In this document: positions 32,970 through 42,813 of the stretch, piece after piece | How the letters are laid out: each line of letters begins with the position of its first letter | Numbering within the stretch: the stretch's first letter is position 1 | From: Trichomonas vaginalis G3 | Taxonomy: Eukaryota; Parabasalia; Trichomonadida; Trichomonadidae | Assembly: GCF_026262505.1 (NCBI RefSeq) | Contig: NC_067207.1 | Coordinates: forward strand, 9,268,082 to 9,332,081 | Direction: 5' to 3' | Length of the DNA stretch: 64,000 bases | The notes under the pieces: model-generated | The model's database searches: none | What the model was told of the DNA's origin: nothing | The model's input: only the letters and a program-made list of their open reading frames with translations | Made by a program: the position numbers and the translations under genes

Positions 32970-33504
32970 TTTTCAAATTTGAAATAAACACATATTTTCT
33001 TTGTATTTGAAAATATTTTTATATTATAAGATTTTTGAACCTATAAGTAGCATGACAAAAATTATATAATTTGCTCCTTTTTTATTTTAGTATACAAATA
33101 TCCCATTTGTTATATGTTCGGTATATATATGATGATATTGTAATCAATTATGCTTAATGAAGCTTTATCCCGTGAACCCCTCATATTATTGGAAAATAAA
33201 TAGCGAAAACATGTAGAGCTGCTATGTTCTCAAGTGTATGCTGATTTTTGGATTATTTCATGAAAACTAATGGCGGGATATCTTGCATTATTTAAAAAAA
33301 TTGAACTATGCAAAAATAAATAGTATTATATTTTTTCTCATGAAATGCTATTATGAGACAACCATAAAAAACCATATGTTGTATTTTTATAATTTGATTG
33401 ATTTTTTTTTACTATTTCATTAATCTTTTATGAATAATAATTATTTTTAATATATGTGCTATTAAAATTTCAAATTTTGACTAATATATCTAAGTTATCT
33501 GAAC
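32970..33504. other. Spacer between transposase gene and Polinton copy 2
   Basis: AT-rich with no gene. It may include the 3' end of the transposon carrying the transposase. The last six bases are the left target duplication of the Polinton. Confidence 0.5.
33499..33504. repeat. Left target-site duplication CTGAAC
   Basis: CTGAAC directly precedes the left terminus and recurs directly after the right terminus at 52,903-52,908. A 6-bp duplication is the Polinton/Maverick hallmark. Confidence 0.9.
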
Positions 33505-34005
33505 AGTAGTATATGTTGACGGGTTGTGTGACTTTTTTTGTAAACGTAAGAATTCATACAATATTGAACGATTTTGTATCATTTTTTTTAACATATGAAG
33601 TAAAAAATGTATGATTCTTACGGTTTTTATTCTTACGTTTTTGAATAAATCAAGTCATGAATTCGTAAGAAAGCGCGACATTATTAAATAAATTAGTAAT
33701 AAATATTATATACTAAACGCATTCAATAATTAATTATTTTTGAATAACTGAAGGTGCTACCATGTTACCATGTGCTACCAGGTCATTTAACTTCTTTTAA
33801 AAAATGAGACAACATGACATTTAGACAACAGGTACGAAAGGAGGTATAAATATAATGGAGTCATAATCAAAGACCTCATAAACGAGAAAAAAAGAAATTG
33901 AAACTAATGATTATTTGAATTTATGAAATCAATTATTTGATTCATTCTTTCTTCAATCTCTTCTATTCTTTTTGTTAAATCATCTATTTTCATTAATGAG
34001 GTGAT
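33505..34005 (+). repeat. Left terminal inverted repeat of Polinton copy 2
   Basis: 501 bases starting AGTAGTATATGTTGACGGG. By eye only one base differs from the right arm, near the inner edge. The inner 100 bases carry the 3' end of the 122-codon leftward gene. The arm also contains one unit of the CTACCATGTTACCATG repeat family found inside the element. Confidence 0.9.
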
Positions 34006-34272
34006 TCTTGATTGAGGAATAGATTTCAAACTAACCACTCCTTTTATTTTTGAAATTTTGAATCCATCAACTTTAAACATTTTATTCAATTTACATGTTG
34101 TCAATTCTTCAAATAATTTTTTATTATTAGCATAATAGTCATTAAATTCTTCAACAGATGAAAAAATTTTTATTTCAGTAATTGGTTTAACAACGTTTAT
34201 TTTTTGTTGAACATTTTCACTTTCATTTATTTCTTCCTCCTCTGTTTCATTTATTTTTAAAATCGGTTTCAT
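33904..34272 (-). CDS. Polinton copy 2: 122-aa protein reading into the left arm
   Basis: The frame (MKPILKINETEEEEINESEN) has an acidic N-terminus, a central mixed region (IFSSVEEFNDYYANNKKLFE) and a C-terminal coiled coil (LTKRIEEIEERMNQIIDFIN). Its last third lies inside the terminal inverted repeat, so a detached 3' fragment of the same gene exists at the right end (52,402-52,501). No function is recognised. It is transcribed outward, toward the left terminus. Confidence 0.55.
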   Translation of the reverse strand: MKPILKINETEEEEINESENVQQKINVVKPITEIKIFSSVEEFNDYYANNKKLFEELTTCKLNKMFKVDGFKISKIKGVVSLKSIPQSRITSLMKIDDLTKRIEEIEERMNQIIDFINSNNH

Positions 34273-34338
34273 TTATCATTAAATAAAAATTAGAATATAA
34301 GTGATGAAATATATTTTTTAATTAATATTAAATCAGAA

Positions 34339-34575
34339 ATGGCGGCAGGATTCTTTAAAAAATTATGGGATGGAATTAAGAAAGCTGCAGGTTGGGTTTA
34401 TAAAAAGATTATTAAACCCGTTGCAAACTTTTTGGCACCAGTAGCGAAAACGGCAGGAACTATCATAGGTGGAGTATTAGGTACTAAAGCAGGTAATCCG
34501 GCGATGGGAGCACAAGCAGGTAACGCAATTGGTGGAATTGCTGAAGGAATACTTAATAAAATAGGAGGTAAATAG
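34339..34575 (+). CDS. Polinton copy 2: small amphipathic protein A, 78 aa
   Basis: The product starts MAAGFFKKLWDGIKKAAGWV and continues with a glycine/alanine-rich hydrophobic stretch (GTIIGGVLGTKAG, AIGGIAEGILNKIGG). The N-terminal 25 residues form a basic amphipathic helix, as in membrane-active minor capsid proteins of adenovirus-like viruses; that parallel is by character, not by alignment. It lies just upstream of the capsid-like gene. It shares its first ten residues with the convergent 71-residue protein at 34,600-34,815. Confidence 0.55.
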   Translation: MAAGFFKKLWDGIKKAAGWVYKKIIKPVANFLAPVAKTAGTIIGGVLGTKAGNPAMGAQAGNAIGGIAEGILNKIGGK

Positions 34576-34599
34576 TGGAAAAATAAATAAATATTATTT

Positions 34600-34815
34600 T
34601 TATCTTAGTATCGGTTGAAGTCTTTGATAAACTTTTTCTCCTTTATTTAATATTTCTCTTATTGGGGCAGCTTTTGGTGTTATTGATTCAGCAACGTCAC
34701 TAATTGCTTCTTTATTCTTAAATATCCAATTTGCTCCCTTCTTCATTGTTTCCCAAACTTTATGCGCTCCTCTTTTTACTTTATCCCATAATTTCTTAAA
34801 GAATCCTGCAGCCAT
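34600..34815 (-). CDS. Polinton copy 2: small amphipathic protein B, 71 aa
   Basis: The product starts MAAGFFKKLWDKVKRGAHKV and shares its opening residues with protein A on the opposite strand. The rest differs (ANWIFKNKEAISDVAESITP … KVYQRLQPILR). It is basic and amphipathic, without a full membrane span. The two genes converge with 24 bases between their stops, so they look like an inverted duplication of one ancestral gene followed by divergence beyond the first helix. Confidence 0.5.
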   Translation of the reverse strand: MAAGFFKKLWDKVKRGAHKVWETMKKGANWIFKNKEAISDVAESITPKAAPIREILNKGEKVYQRLQPILR

Positions 34816-34884
34816 AGTTGATTATTTCATTAAAATTAAAAATTCATTTTCATCTTTTAATTTTGATTTTTTATTTAATAATAA

Positions 34885-36525
34885 ATGACGACTAACTATT
34901 TGGTGCCAAACACTAAACCGATTAATGGAAATGTGTTTCATTCATTCGAAAAGATAAATGAAATATTCGCAAAGAATGACGGTAGAAGATATTATAGAGA
35001 ACTTGAAAGTTCATGCTATGACTCTGATGCTCCATATTTTGATGATAAACAAACTCATTTAAGAATTACAAATCCGGCTCATGATGTGAACCAATTAGGT
35101 GACACATATATTAAACGCAAAGTTAAAGCAACTCTAGTTTCAAATAAAGCTTTCACATGTGATGCCGCTTTTAAATGCATGCGTTTATTCGTTGGTTACA
35201 AATCATCAAATCAAAGCTTTAAACAATTAGAAGTAGAAACCGAAAGAGGTGATGCCGGTTATCTTCAGATGGATTGCGCCCGTGAATCTTTCGCATTTGC
35301 AACATATAAACCAAAATCAGAAAGGAAAGTTAAAAAGTTTGTTCATTCGTTATATAATAATGTTCAAAAATATGATAACTCAGTATGTGGTAAATATATT
35401 GACCCTTCAGAAGTTTTCAAGAAAGCAAATGAAGAAGTTGATATCACTTTTGATATGATTATTCCGGTAAATGATTTGTTAGCATTTCAGGCGTTCGATG
35501 ATTATCCTAAATCATTTGGTGATATCATTCTTAAATATTATGTTTTCAGGGATACTTTAGTATTTTGTCAGGTTGACCCGTTAAGAGTTGCTGATTTACA
35601 AAATTACGTTTATGAAAAGATAACTGATGAAAATTATGAAAAGATTATGAATCATGTTTATAAATATGATCGCAAATTCCAACAAATCGGACTTCCTGCC
35701 AAATTAATTACAAGCTTAGCCGCTACATCTGCTGACGCAACAGTTGATAACGTTATTATTTCATGCACAAAGATGGAAGTTTTAGAGGATAAATGCATTA
35801 CACCAGGATACGGTTTAATTGAAGAATCAGTTAAAGCAATACCACGTTTATTCAGTAAGGAAGATCCATTCATGATTCCAGCTCAACATATTGACGTTCG
35901 TTCACTAAATGGAGGTTGCATCACTCCTGAAGGTATCAGCTCAGATTTCTCATACGCTCTTCATAATGTTACAGATGTTGTGTTAACATTTCCGAAGAAT
36001 GCAATGCAAAGAACAGTTTTAGAAAATCCAATGCTTCGAGGTCTTCAGGTCACTATAGATTCCAGAAACTTCCCCGATCAAGCGATGACCACAGTGGGTG
36101 ACATATTCTTTACACGTATGCTTCAAGCTTCTGATTTAGATGGAGTGAATGAATGCACAGAAGAATACGAGGACTCATTAACTAGACCACTGAATGATGA
36201 TAATGGCACGCCATTAGCTAGAACATGGAAAGACCAAACTTCATTCTTATGCACTATTCCAGTTCAACGTGATGGAGCGGGTATATTCTTTGATGGATTA
36301 GAAACTTTCAACTCACAAGTTACAGTACAAGTGAAAGCTTATCCAATCATTCAGGGTGAAAATGACACTTACTGTTCAAAGGTGACAAATCCTCCTCAGG
36401 TTTGGTTTACTAGGACTACATATTGGACATGGACACCGGATGAAGGTTTGAAATATCATCCAACAGGTACACCACCACAGTATAGAAGTTCATATGATGA
36501 AATATTGATGAATAGAAATGTTTAA
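34885..36525 (+). CDS. Polinton copy 2: major-capsid-like protein, 546 aa
   Basis: This is the longest rightward frame and lies between the amphipathic protein and the packaging ATPase, the usual place of a Polinton major capsid gene. The block VDITFDMIIPVNDLLAFQAF followed by DDYPKSFGDIILKYYV resembles the conserved strand-loop of double jelly-roll capsid proteins. The remainder is rich in beta-type sequence with no enzymatic motif. The identification rests on size, neighbours and that block. The frame is uninterrupted. Confidence 0.6.
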   Translation: MTTNYLVPNTKPINGNVFHSFEKINEIFAKNDGRRYYRELESSCYDSDAPYFDDKQTHLRITNPAHDVNQLGDTYIKRKVKATLVSNKAFTCDAAFKCMRLFVGYKSSNQSFKQLEVETERGDAGYLQMDCARESFAFATYKPKSERKVKKFVHSLYNNVQKYDNSVCGKYIDPSEVFKKANEEVDITFDMIIPVNDLLAFQAFDDYPKSFGDIILKYYVFRDTLVFCQVDPLRVADLQNYVYEKITDENYEKIMNHVYKYDRKFQQIGLPAKLITSLAATSADATVDNVIISCTKMEVLEDKCITPGYGLIEESVKAIPRLFSKEDPFMIPAQHIDVRSLNGGCITPEGISSDFSYALHNVTDVVLTFPKNAMQRTVLENPMLRGLQVTIDSRNFPDQAMTTVGDIFFTRMLQASDLDGVNECTEEYEDSLTRPLNDDNGTPLARTWKDQTSFLCTIPVQRDGAGIFFDGLETFNSQVTVQVKAYPIIQGENDTYCSKVTNPPQVWFTRTTYWTWTPDEGLKYHPTGTPPQYRSSYDEILMNRNV

Positions 36526-36549
36526 AATTATAAATTTATTTTTGATTAA

Positions 36550-37364
36550 ATGGATTTCAATTCTGAAGAATTAACAGATGTATATAATACATACGTAGAT
36601 GATATGATTAATGAAGCATTGAGTGATAATAGAAATGCTCTATCTAAGGAAAAATTAATGAAAATTCCATATTCTGAATGTTACTTAAATTCAATCACTG
36701 CAGCAATTGGTAAACAGAATAAAGGTAAAACATTAACGATATTAAAACAAATTATCATTATTGCTAACACTTCCCCCATTCACATGTGTTAATTTATATC
36801 AACCGTTCAGGTTCACCTTCAGATGATACATTTGAATCTTTAAAGCATTTAATCAAAATTCCAATTATTTATTTATCACAAGAAGAAGCAGAAGATTATT
36901 TAAAAAACTTTTTAATGTATAAAGAATTATATAATACAATCAAGAAGCAAGGATTAGAGGATAAAATTATTGATAAACAACGGGATGAATTATTTGAAAC
37001 ACTTTCTATTTCAAATTTTGATAGAGAATTTTTGCATTCACTAATTTTTCTAGATGATGCCGTGAAATCAAAACTAATAACTAATGAGAAATCATATTTT
37101 AATCAGTTATTAACTCAATGTCGACACATTCAGTGTTCATTCTTCATGGCTGTTCAATACTTCAAAGCATTAAGCACAAACATTAAATCAAATCTATCAA
37201 CACTTTTCATTTTCAGTGGTTTTAGTCGTCAACAGTTGAACGTTATGCTTTATCAAGTGAATTTACCAATGAGCATTAATGAACTTTACACACAATATCA
37301 ACAATTAGGTGAACATGGAAAAATAATAGTTGATTTAAATAAAGGAGGTGTTAAATTTGATTAA
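36550..37364 (+). pseudogene. Polinton copy 2: genome-packaging ATPase part (FtsK/HerA/A32 type)
   Basis: A Walker A motif (GKQNKGKT) is followed further on by a Walker B-like LIFLDDAV and then the segment QCRHIQCSFFMAVQYFKALS, which is characteristic of viral packaging ATPases where a glutamine senses nucleotide. In Polintons and related viruses the enzyme pumps DNA into the capsid. The gene lies right after the capsid-like gene. This part is broken. Confidence 0.75.
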
Positions 37365-37404
37365 CTTTTTATAATTAATTTTTATTTTTTTTATATAATT
37401 AAAC

Positions 37405-38340
37405 ATGACAGAAATAGCAAATCTTCTACAGGTTCCATTAAAACAGGGGACAAACAAAAAGGGTGCATATAATAGAACTATGAAAGTTCCAGATGGAATG
37501 AAAGAATTAGTTCATATTGTTGCTGGTCTTCAAAAATGTTAAACAAATGAGAAACGTTTTAACATTACCAGAAGCTCAAGCATATGCCAAACGTCATGGA
37601 CCAAATTGGGAAGCACATGAAGCAGACATTACAGGACCAAATGGAAAACCTGATGGTATAAATGAAGTTTTCGTTACTGATGGTCAAGGTAATATTAAAG
37701 TCATAAATGGTATAAATTAATATCTGATTATCCTAAACGTAAAGCATATAATGAACGTTATCCTATGCAATTTGATGAAAATGGAAAAGCTGTTAAACAA
37801 TACATTGGAGAAGGTGAAAATGGTCCAATTATTCATACCATCTTATTCCATATTCTTATTTCAATGAAGAATTAAATGCTGTTGAAGAGGGACCGGATGG
37901 ATTACCACGATATGTTAATCAGTTTGATGGTCAATATGCAATTTGAGACCTGAAATTCCAGCTAAGAAATTCTTTAAAGTTGCTTTATTCGATCCAGTGT
38001 TCAATGAACAGAAAGAAGCAATGAAAGCAGAATTTAAACCAATTCAAGTGGCAAGAATTTCTTCATCTTCACTTTCAGAAGCGTTCAAGGAATTGATAAA
38101 GAAACCACTTTATTCTCAACAAGGTTATAACTTTGATTTAATTAAAGAAAGTGATAGACGTAAATTAGAAAAATCAGATGGTTTTAAGAATGCATGTAAT
38201 GAAATGATTAAAGATATTGTAAATGATAAAATAAGACTGGAAGAAACTCAAAGCAATATCAATAACATAATTGGTGCAGTTACAAAGAAAGTATAAGCAA
38301 ACAATGATGAACCTTGGGATATTACCGTAACAACTAAATA
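37405..38340 (+). pseudogene. Polinton copy 2: unknown protein part (after ATPase)
   Basis: The coding signal begins at an ATG ([14 protein letters not shown]) and continues across about 900 bases with recognisable pieces (EAQAYAKRHGPNWEAHEADI; RPEIPAKKFFKVALFDPVFN). No family is recognised. Its position suggests a minor virion protein. It is broken in several places. Confidence 0.5.
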
Positions 38341-38380
38341 AAACTTTAAATATATTTTTCTTTTTTTTATTCAATTATAA

Positions 38381-39038
38381 ATGAGAAGACGTTTCACAAG
38401 TCAAAAGAACACAAACGCAAAAGCAGAGATTACGGTTGGTTATAACGTAAATGATGATAAATCACGAATTATTCAAAATGTTAAAGTTAATGTTAGCCTG
38501 AATTAACAAGGTCAGCAACTCAACCAAATTTATTAACTCGTGACTTACCGAAGAATGAGGAGAATGAAGAAAACCATGAGAATGGAGACCAATCATTTTA
38601 TCTGAACCCGGTAAAGAACCTGTTGAAATTCCCACTTATCCAACATACCCAGCACCACTTGATAACCCATATAAAATAGACATTAATTCTGAATTAATGA
38701 AAATTTACCGTGATATAATAATTAATAATTATGATTCAATAATAAATTTAATTGACCAATCCGGTTTAATTATTTTACCTTATGAATCATTAATTCACAT
38801 TATCGCCATTCTTTGTGATGTTCAAGATTCAGACGTTAAGATTCAATTTTTCATAGATGATGAGGTTTCATGCTGCGGAACAGTTGCAAAAATAAATCCT
38901 ATAAAGGATATTAGCACAATTAAGATATCAAAGAACGGAACAACAACTGAACTTCATTTAACATATAATGATATTTATAATAAAATAGTTGATGAATATA
39001 AAATATCACTTGAAAAATTCTTTGTTAAGGCTATTTAA
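38381..39038 (+). pseudogene. Polinton copy 2: unknown protein part
   Basis: The coding signal begins at an ATG (MRRRFTSQKNTNAKAEIT) and ends with a 113-codon open stretch (MKIYRDIIINNYDSIINLID … VSCCGTVAKINPIKD). No domain is recognised. It is broken. Confidence 0.45.
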
Positions 39039-39101
39039 TATTCAAGCATTAACATTATCGAATAATAATCCTTTGAATCATAATCGATAATAATTGACCT
39101 T

Positions 39102-39512
39102 TCACCAGTTTCTATCGTTTGTTTTATTTTTTTGTTCCCCACTATCTGGATCGGTCATTGTAATTGTTTTTGTTATAGTATCAGCTTTATCTTTAACTTC
39201 AATCTTTTTTCCATCGGGATATTTAAACCAAAATTCCAAAAATTCGATATTGTCAATCTGTTCATATTTTAATCTATCAATTACATTTTTAATACCATCT
39301 GAAAATCTTATGAAATGGTCATTATATGGGTTTGATTGAACTAAATTTGAATGAAGTGAAATATAACCCGATGATGAATATGACATTGACTCATATTTTC
39401 TGAAAACACTAAAATTTATAACATGAATGAATTTCTTATTCGTTGAATTTATGAATTCTTGAGGTAATCTTATTCTAGTTTTATTTATCACTGGAAAATA
39501 ACGCTTTACCAT
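39102..39512 (-). CDS. Polinton copy 2: 136-aa protein, unknown
   Basis: From the ATG at 39,512 the product reads MVKRYFPVINKTRIRLPQEF. An earlier in-frame start at 39,545 would overlap the divergent gene. It looks beta-rich (VINFSVFRKYESMSYSSSGY; IEFLEFWFKYPDGKKIEV) and ends in a polar tail (TMTDPDSGEQKNKTNDRNW). It is the only leftward frame in this part of the structural half. A virion protein is a position-based guess. Confidence 0.5.
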   Translation of the reverse strand: MVKRYFPVINKTRIRLPQEFINSTNKKFIHVINFSVFRKYESMSYSSSGYISLHSNLVQSNPYNDHFIRFSDGIKNVIDRLKYEQIDNIEFLEFWFKYPDGKKIEVKDKADTITKTITMTDPDSGEQKNKTNDRNW

Positions 39513-39531
39513 ATTTTTAATCGTAATAAAA

Positions 39532-40152
39532 ATGTCAATTATCAATATTATTTCGAATAATAACTGTGAATTAAATTTAACAGTTAGCGGAATTTATAAT
39601 GTTACTCTCATTTCTGTGAGTGGTAAATTTAATCCCATTCTTTTAGACCCTTCAGATTATATATCATTTATTAAAGATGACCTTGAAAAAACGTATGATA
39701 TGTATATAAATAATGTGATAGCGAAATGGGATATTAACATGATTTTAAGTTATTTAAATGAATCATTTATCGTATGGTATGAAGAAAATTTTAAATCAAA
39801 ACCTGATAAACTTTTTGAACTTGATGAAATAAATAACCTTATTAAATTCCCGCTGAAAATTAAATTTTGTACTCCTCATCTTCGTTCATTGTTGGGGATA
39901 TTAAATTTTGAAAAAGATGTTGGGGATGTTTTGTATTCTGACACTGGTTCCAATTTCATTTTAATCAAATGTGATAAAGTTAATACCCCAATGAGATTTT
40001 CACATCAAACATTAGACCCTAACTCTTACCCATCAATACAAAACATTTTATCCATCAACTTAAACATATTTTTTTATCATATCCGTTTCAATTATCCGGG
40101 AATTCATTTATTCTTCATTCAAAAGATTTATCAAATATTAAATTTAGAGTAA
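39532..40152 (+). CDS. Polinton copy 2: 206-aa protein, unknown
   Basis: The frame MSIINIISNNNCELNLTVSG is nearly identical to the frame at 17 in copy 1. Regularly spaced beta-type segments (IYNVTLISVSGKF; VLYSDTGSNFILIKC) and the place directly before the fibre-like gene suggest a virion protein, perhaps one that carries the fibre. This is inference. The coding sequence after the stop keeps some similarity to itself in copy 1, so the natural end of the protein is uncertain. Confidence 0.5.
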   Translation: MSIINIISNNNCELNLTVSGIYNVTLISVSGKFNPILLDPSDYISFIKDDLEKTYDMYINNVIAKWDINMILSYLNESFIVWYEENFKSKPDKLFELDEINNLIKFPLKIKFCTPHLRSLLGILNFEKDVGDVLYSDTGSNFILIKCDKVNTPMRFSHQTLDPNSYPSIQNILSINLNIFFYHIRFNYPGIHLFFIQKIYQILNLE

Positions 40153-40265
40153 CTGACCTATTTGATTGTGATTTAGAATTCATGAATGAAATATTATGGC
40201 AATTTCAAATAGAAAAAATAGGTGATGAGATAACAGATTAAATATTTATTTTTTAATCATAATAA

Positions 40266-42190
40266 ATGATTAAACAACAGCAACCACAGCAACTTAAGGT
40301 ACAAAGCACCCAGGTCCCTCAGACCATTACATACGCCATATATGCATATAATTCAAAGACGGCAGAACAAACGCAAAGGTTGAAATATGGAGATTTGGAG
40401 ATAGTATTGAAAAATGACCATTTCGAATTCGTTTGCAAGGGTGGTGCAGTGATATCAAATATAAAAGAAATTTTATTTATGAATTCAAAAATTAAAGGTA
40501 TAACGGATGATATAACATCAATTCCACCAGAAGAACAGAGATATTACGCATTAAATGCATTTCCTAAAGTTTTGAAGATTGGAAGATTTAATTTAAATGA
40601 GGAATTCATAAAAGGTTTCCTAAATGACATAATGAAGAAAGCGGATAAGGAATGTGTTGCTGCTGCGTTAGAGAAGAAAGCGGATAAGGAATGTGTTGCT
40701 GCTGCGTTAGAGAAGAAAGCGGATAAGGAATATGTTAACGCTGAATTAAAACAATCAGAGGTCTATTTTACTCCTCCATTTTTAAATTTTATGAAATCAT
40801 CAGATAAAACCTTTGATATAGATTCTTTTGAATGGATATGTTTCGATGGAGTGACCATGTATTTATTTTATACAGATGGAGTGCTTTATTATTTTAAAAC
40901 AAATGATTTTCAAAACTATGAATCATTTACTCCATCTGTTTTGAATCCTGATACACGAAAGCCAATCATTAATCCAAGAATTTTATATGTTGAATATAAT
41001 AACGGTAAATTTATGGGAATGATAACGGTTGAAGATGATTTTTGCCCTTGTTATTCATTCGATTGTATCCAATGGTTCAAATGTAATTTAAATCAAGATG
41101 CTAAATTTAAATATCCAAATAATCCTATTAGATGTGTTAATAATAAATGGGTACTAATTTATGAAGTCAATCAAATTTTCATTAGTGAGGATGGGATAAA
41201 TTATTATATGTTTAGTATGATGTCATCAGATTTGAAAATTGATTATACAAGTAAGTGGTATTACATTAACAACATGTATTTTATCCTACAAAATGATAAA
41301 ATTTATAGATCATCTTCAATATCACAAGGTCAATTTGAACAAATTTTTCAAGCTGATGGAGACATTGAAGCTTTATGTTATGGATCAAATGTTTATGTTC
41401 TCGTTTCAGGTGAAATGGTCTATTCATATCCTGTAAGTTATAACAGACATATTTATTTATCACAGGATTTGTCAAATTGGGAATTGGTTTATTCATTCAC
41501 TCCAAAATTTACTCAAAATTATAGATTTACAAATTTATTTTATATTGATGGGTATTTCATTGCTTTAGGATGTGGTGATTTAGTAAATATCAGTAGTGAT
41601 GGAAGAAACTGGTCTGAAATCACAAAATTTCAAGATGTTAGAAAAAATTTTCAAAAATAATACGTTAATATTGATAACAAGACCAGTTTTAAATACTCAC
41701 CCAAATTCAATATTATATAATAAATTCAATATTCATAATGGATTAAATACAATTCTTGAGATGATTTACCCCATTGGTTCTATTTATACGTCAATGAACT
41801 CAACAAATCCTTCAAAAGTTTTAGGTTTTGGTGCGTGGGAACAGATTGTAGATAAATTCCTCTATTGTGCGAACTCTTCAAAGGAAACAGGAGGTTCGAA
41901 GAAAATTACTGAAGCAAACCTTCCACCGCACACTTATACGGGAACTACAAACACAACAGGTAATCATTCACATTCAATAACAAAAAGAGGTTATAGAAAT
42001 CTTGCAGCAGGTTCGGATAGACAGGGAATGGATAGATATGATATTTCAAGCGACCCAGTAGATTCAAGCGCAGGTATTTTCTGTGGAACCACAGGAAATC
42101 ATTCACACACTTTCACAACAAATCACAACAGGCTCGGGTAAAGATTACATCCACCATTTGTGACTGTATTCGCATGGTACCGCATTTATT
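40266..42190 (+). pseudogene. Polinton copy 2: tail-fibre-like protein with Asp-box-like module
   Basis: The N-terminal 150 residues match the copy 1 fibre and end in KKADKECVAAALE repeats. A unique module of about 300 residues follows, with recurrent S-x-D-G-x-x-W blocks (SFDCIQWFKC, SEDGINYYMF, SQDLSNWELV, SSDGRNWSEI) like the Asp-box/BNR repeats of sialidase-type beta-propellers. The C-terminal part again resembles phage tail-collar domains (YPIGSIYTSMNSTNP, GAWEQIVDKFLY, GNHSHSI). Phage proteins of this build sit at fibre tips and bind receptors. The part is broken. The Asp-box module is absent from copy 1. Confidence 0.7.
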
Positions 42191-42813
42191 GAATGTGCTT
42201 GAGCCTACTTTGCAGGCTTACCGCGTTCATTGAATGAACTAAATATATTTTATGTTTGTAATTAATTAGGTAATGAAGTAATGAATGAACTGCAGAAATA
42301 AATGTTTACGTTAATGTTTACAGGTTATTCAATAATGAATTATTTTTGAAGAACTGAAGGTGCTACCATGTTACCATGTTGACGACATGACATTATGTCA
42401 ACAACATAGGAGGAAGGCAATAATGAATTATTTTTGAAGAACTGAAGGTGCTACCATGTTACCATGTTGACGACATGACATTATGTCAACAACACAGGAG
42501 GAAGGCAATAATGAATTATTTTTGAAGAACTGAAGGTGCTACCATGTTACCATGTGCTACCAGGTCATTTAACTTCTTTTAAAAAATGAGACAACATGAT
42601 ATTTAGACAACAACACAGGAGGAAGGCAAAAATAAATTCCAATCATACTTTATAAAGCTTCATTTACAGGTATTTCATCGTCAGTAAATGAATCCTCATT
42701 ATCGTTTGGTTCAACCTGTTTATATAATCCTTTCATTTCTTCTTTCAAAACATAACACCATGTTTGTTTACCGTCTATTCTTCTATGTTTCCTATCACAT
42801 TTATCCTTAATAC
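42191..42813. repeat. Convergence spacer with three tandem units (88-bp period)
   Basis: A GC-rich micro-hairpin (AGCCT…AGGCT) sits after the fibre part. From 42,331 three units start at 42,331, 42,419 and 42,507. The first two are 88 bases and nearly identical (AATAATGAATTATTTTTGAA…CTACCATGTTACCATG…AGGAGGAAGGC); the third changes to the terminal-repeat version. They face opposite to the related array at 45.0-45.4 kb. The last 190 bases resemble the 3' end of the primase-helicase gene region. Confidence 0.75.
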
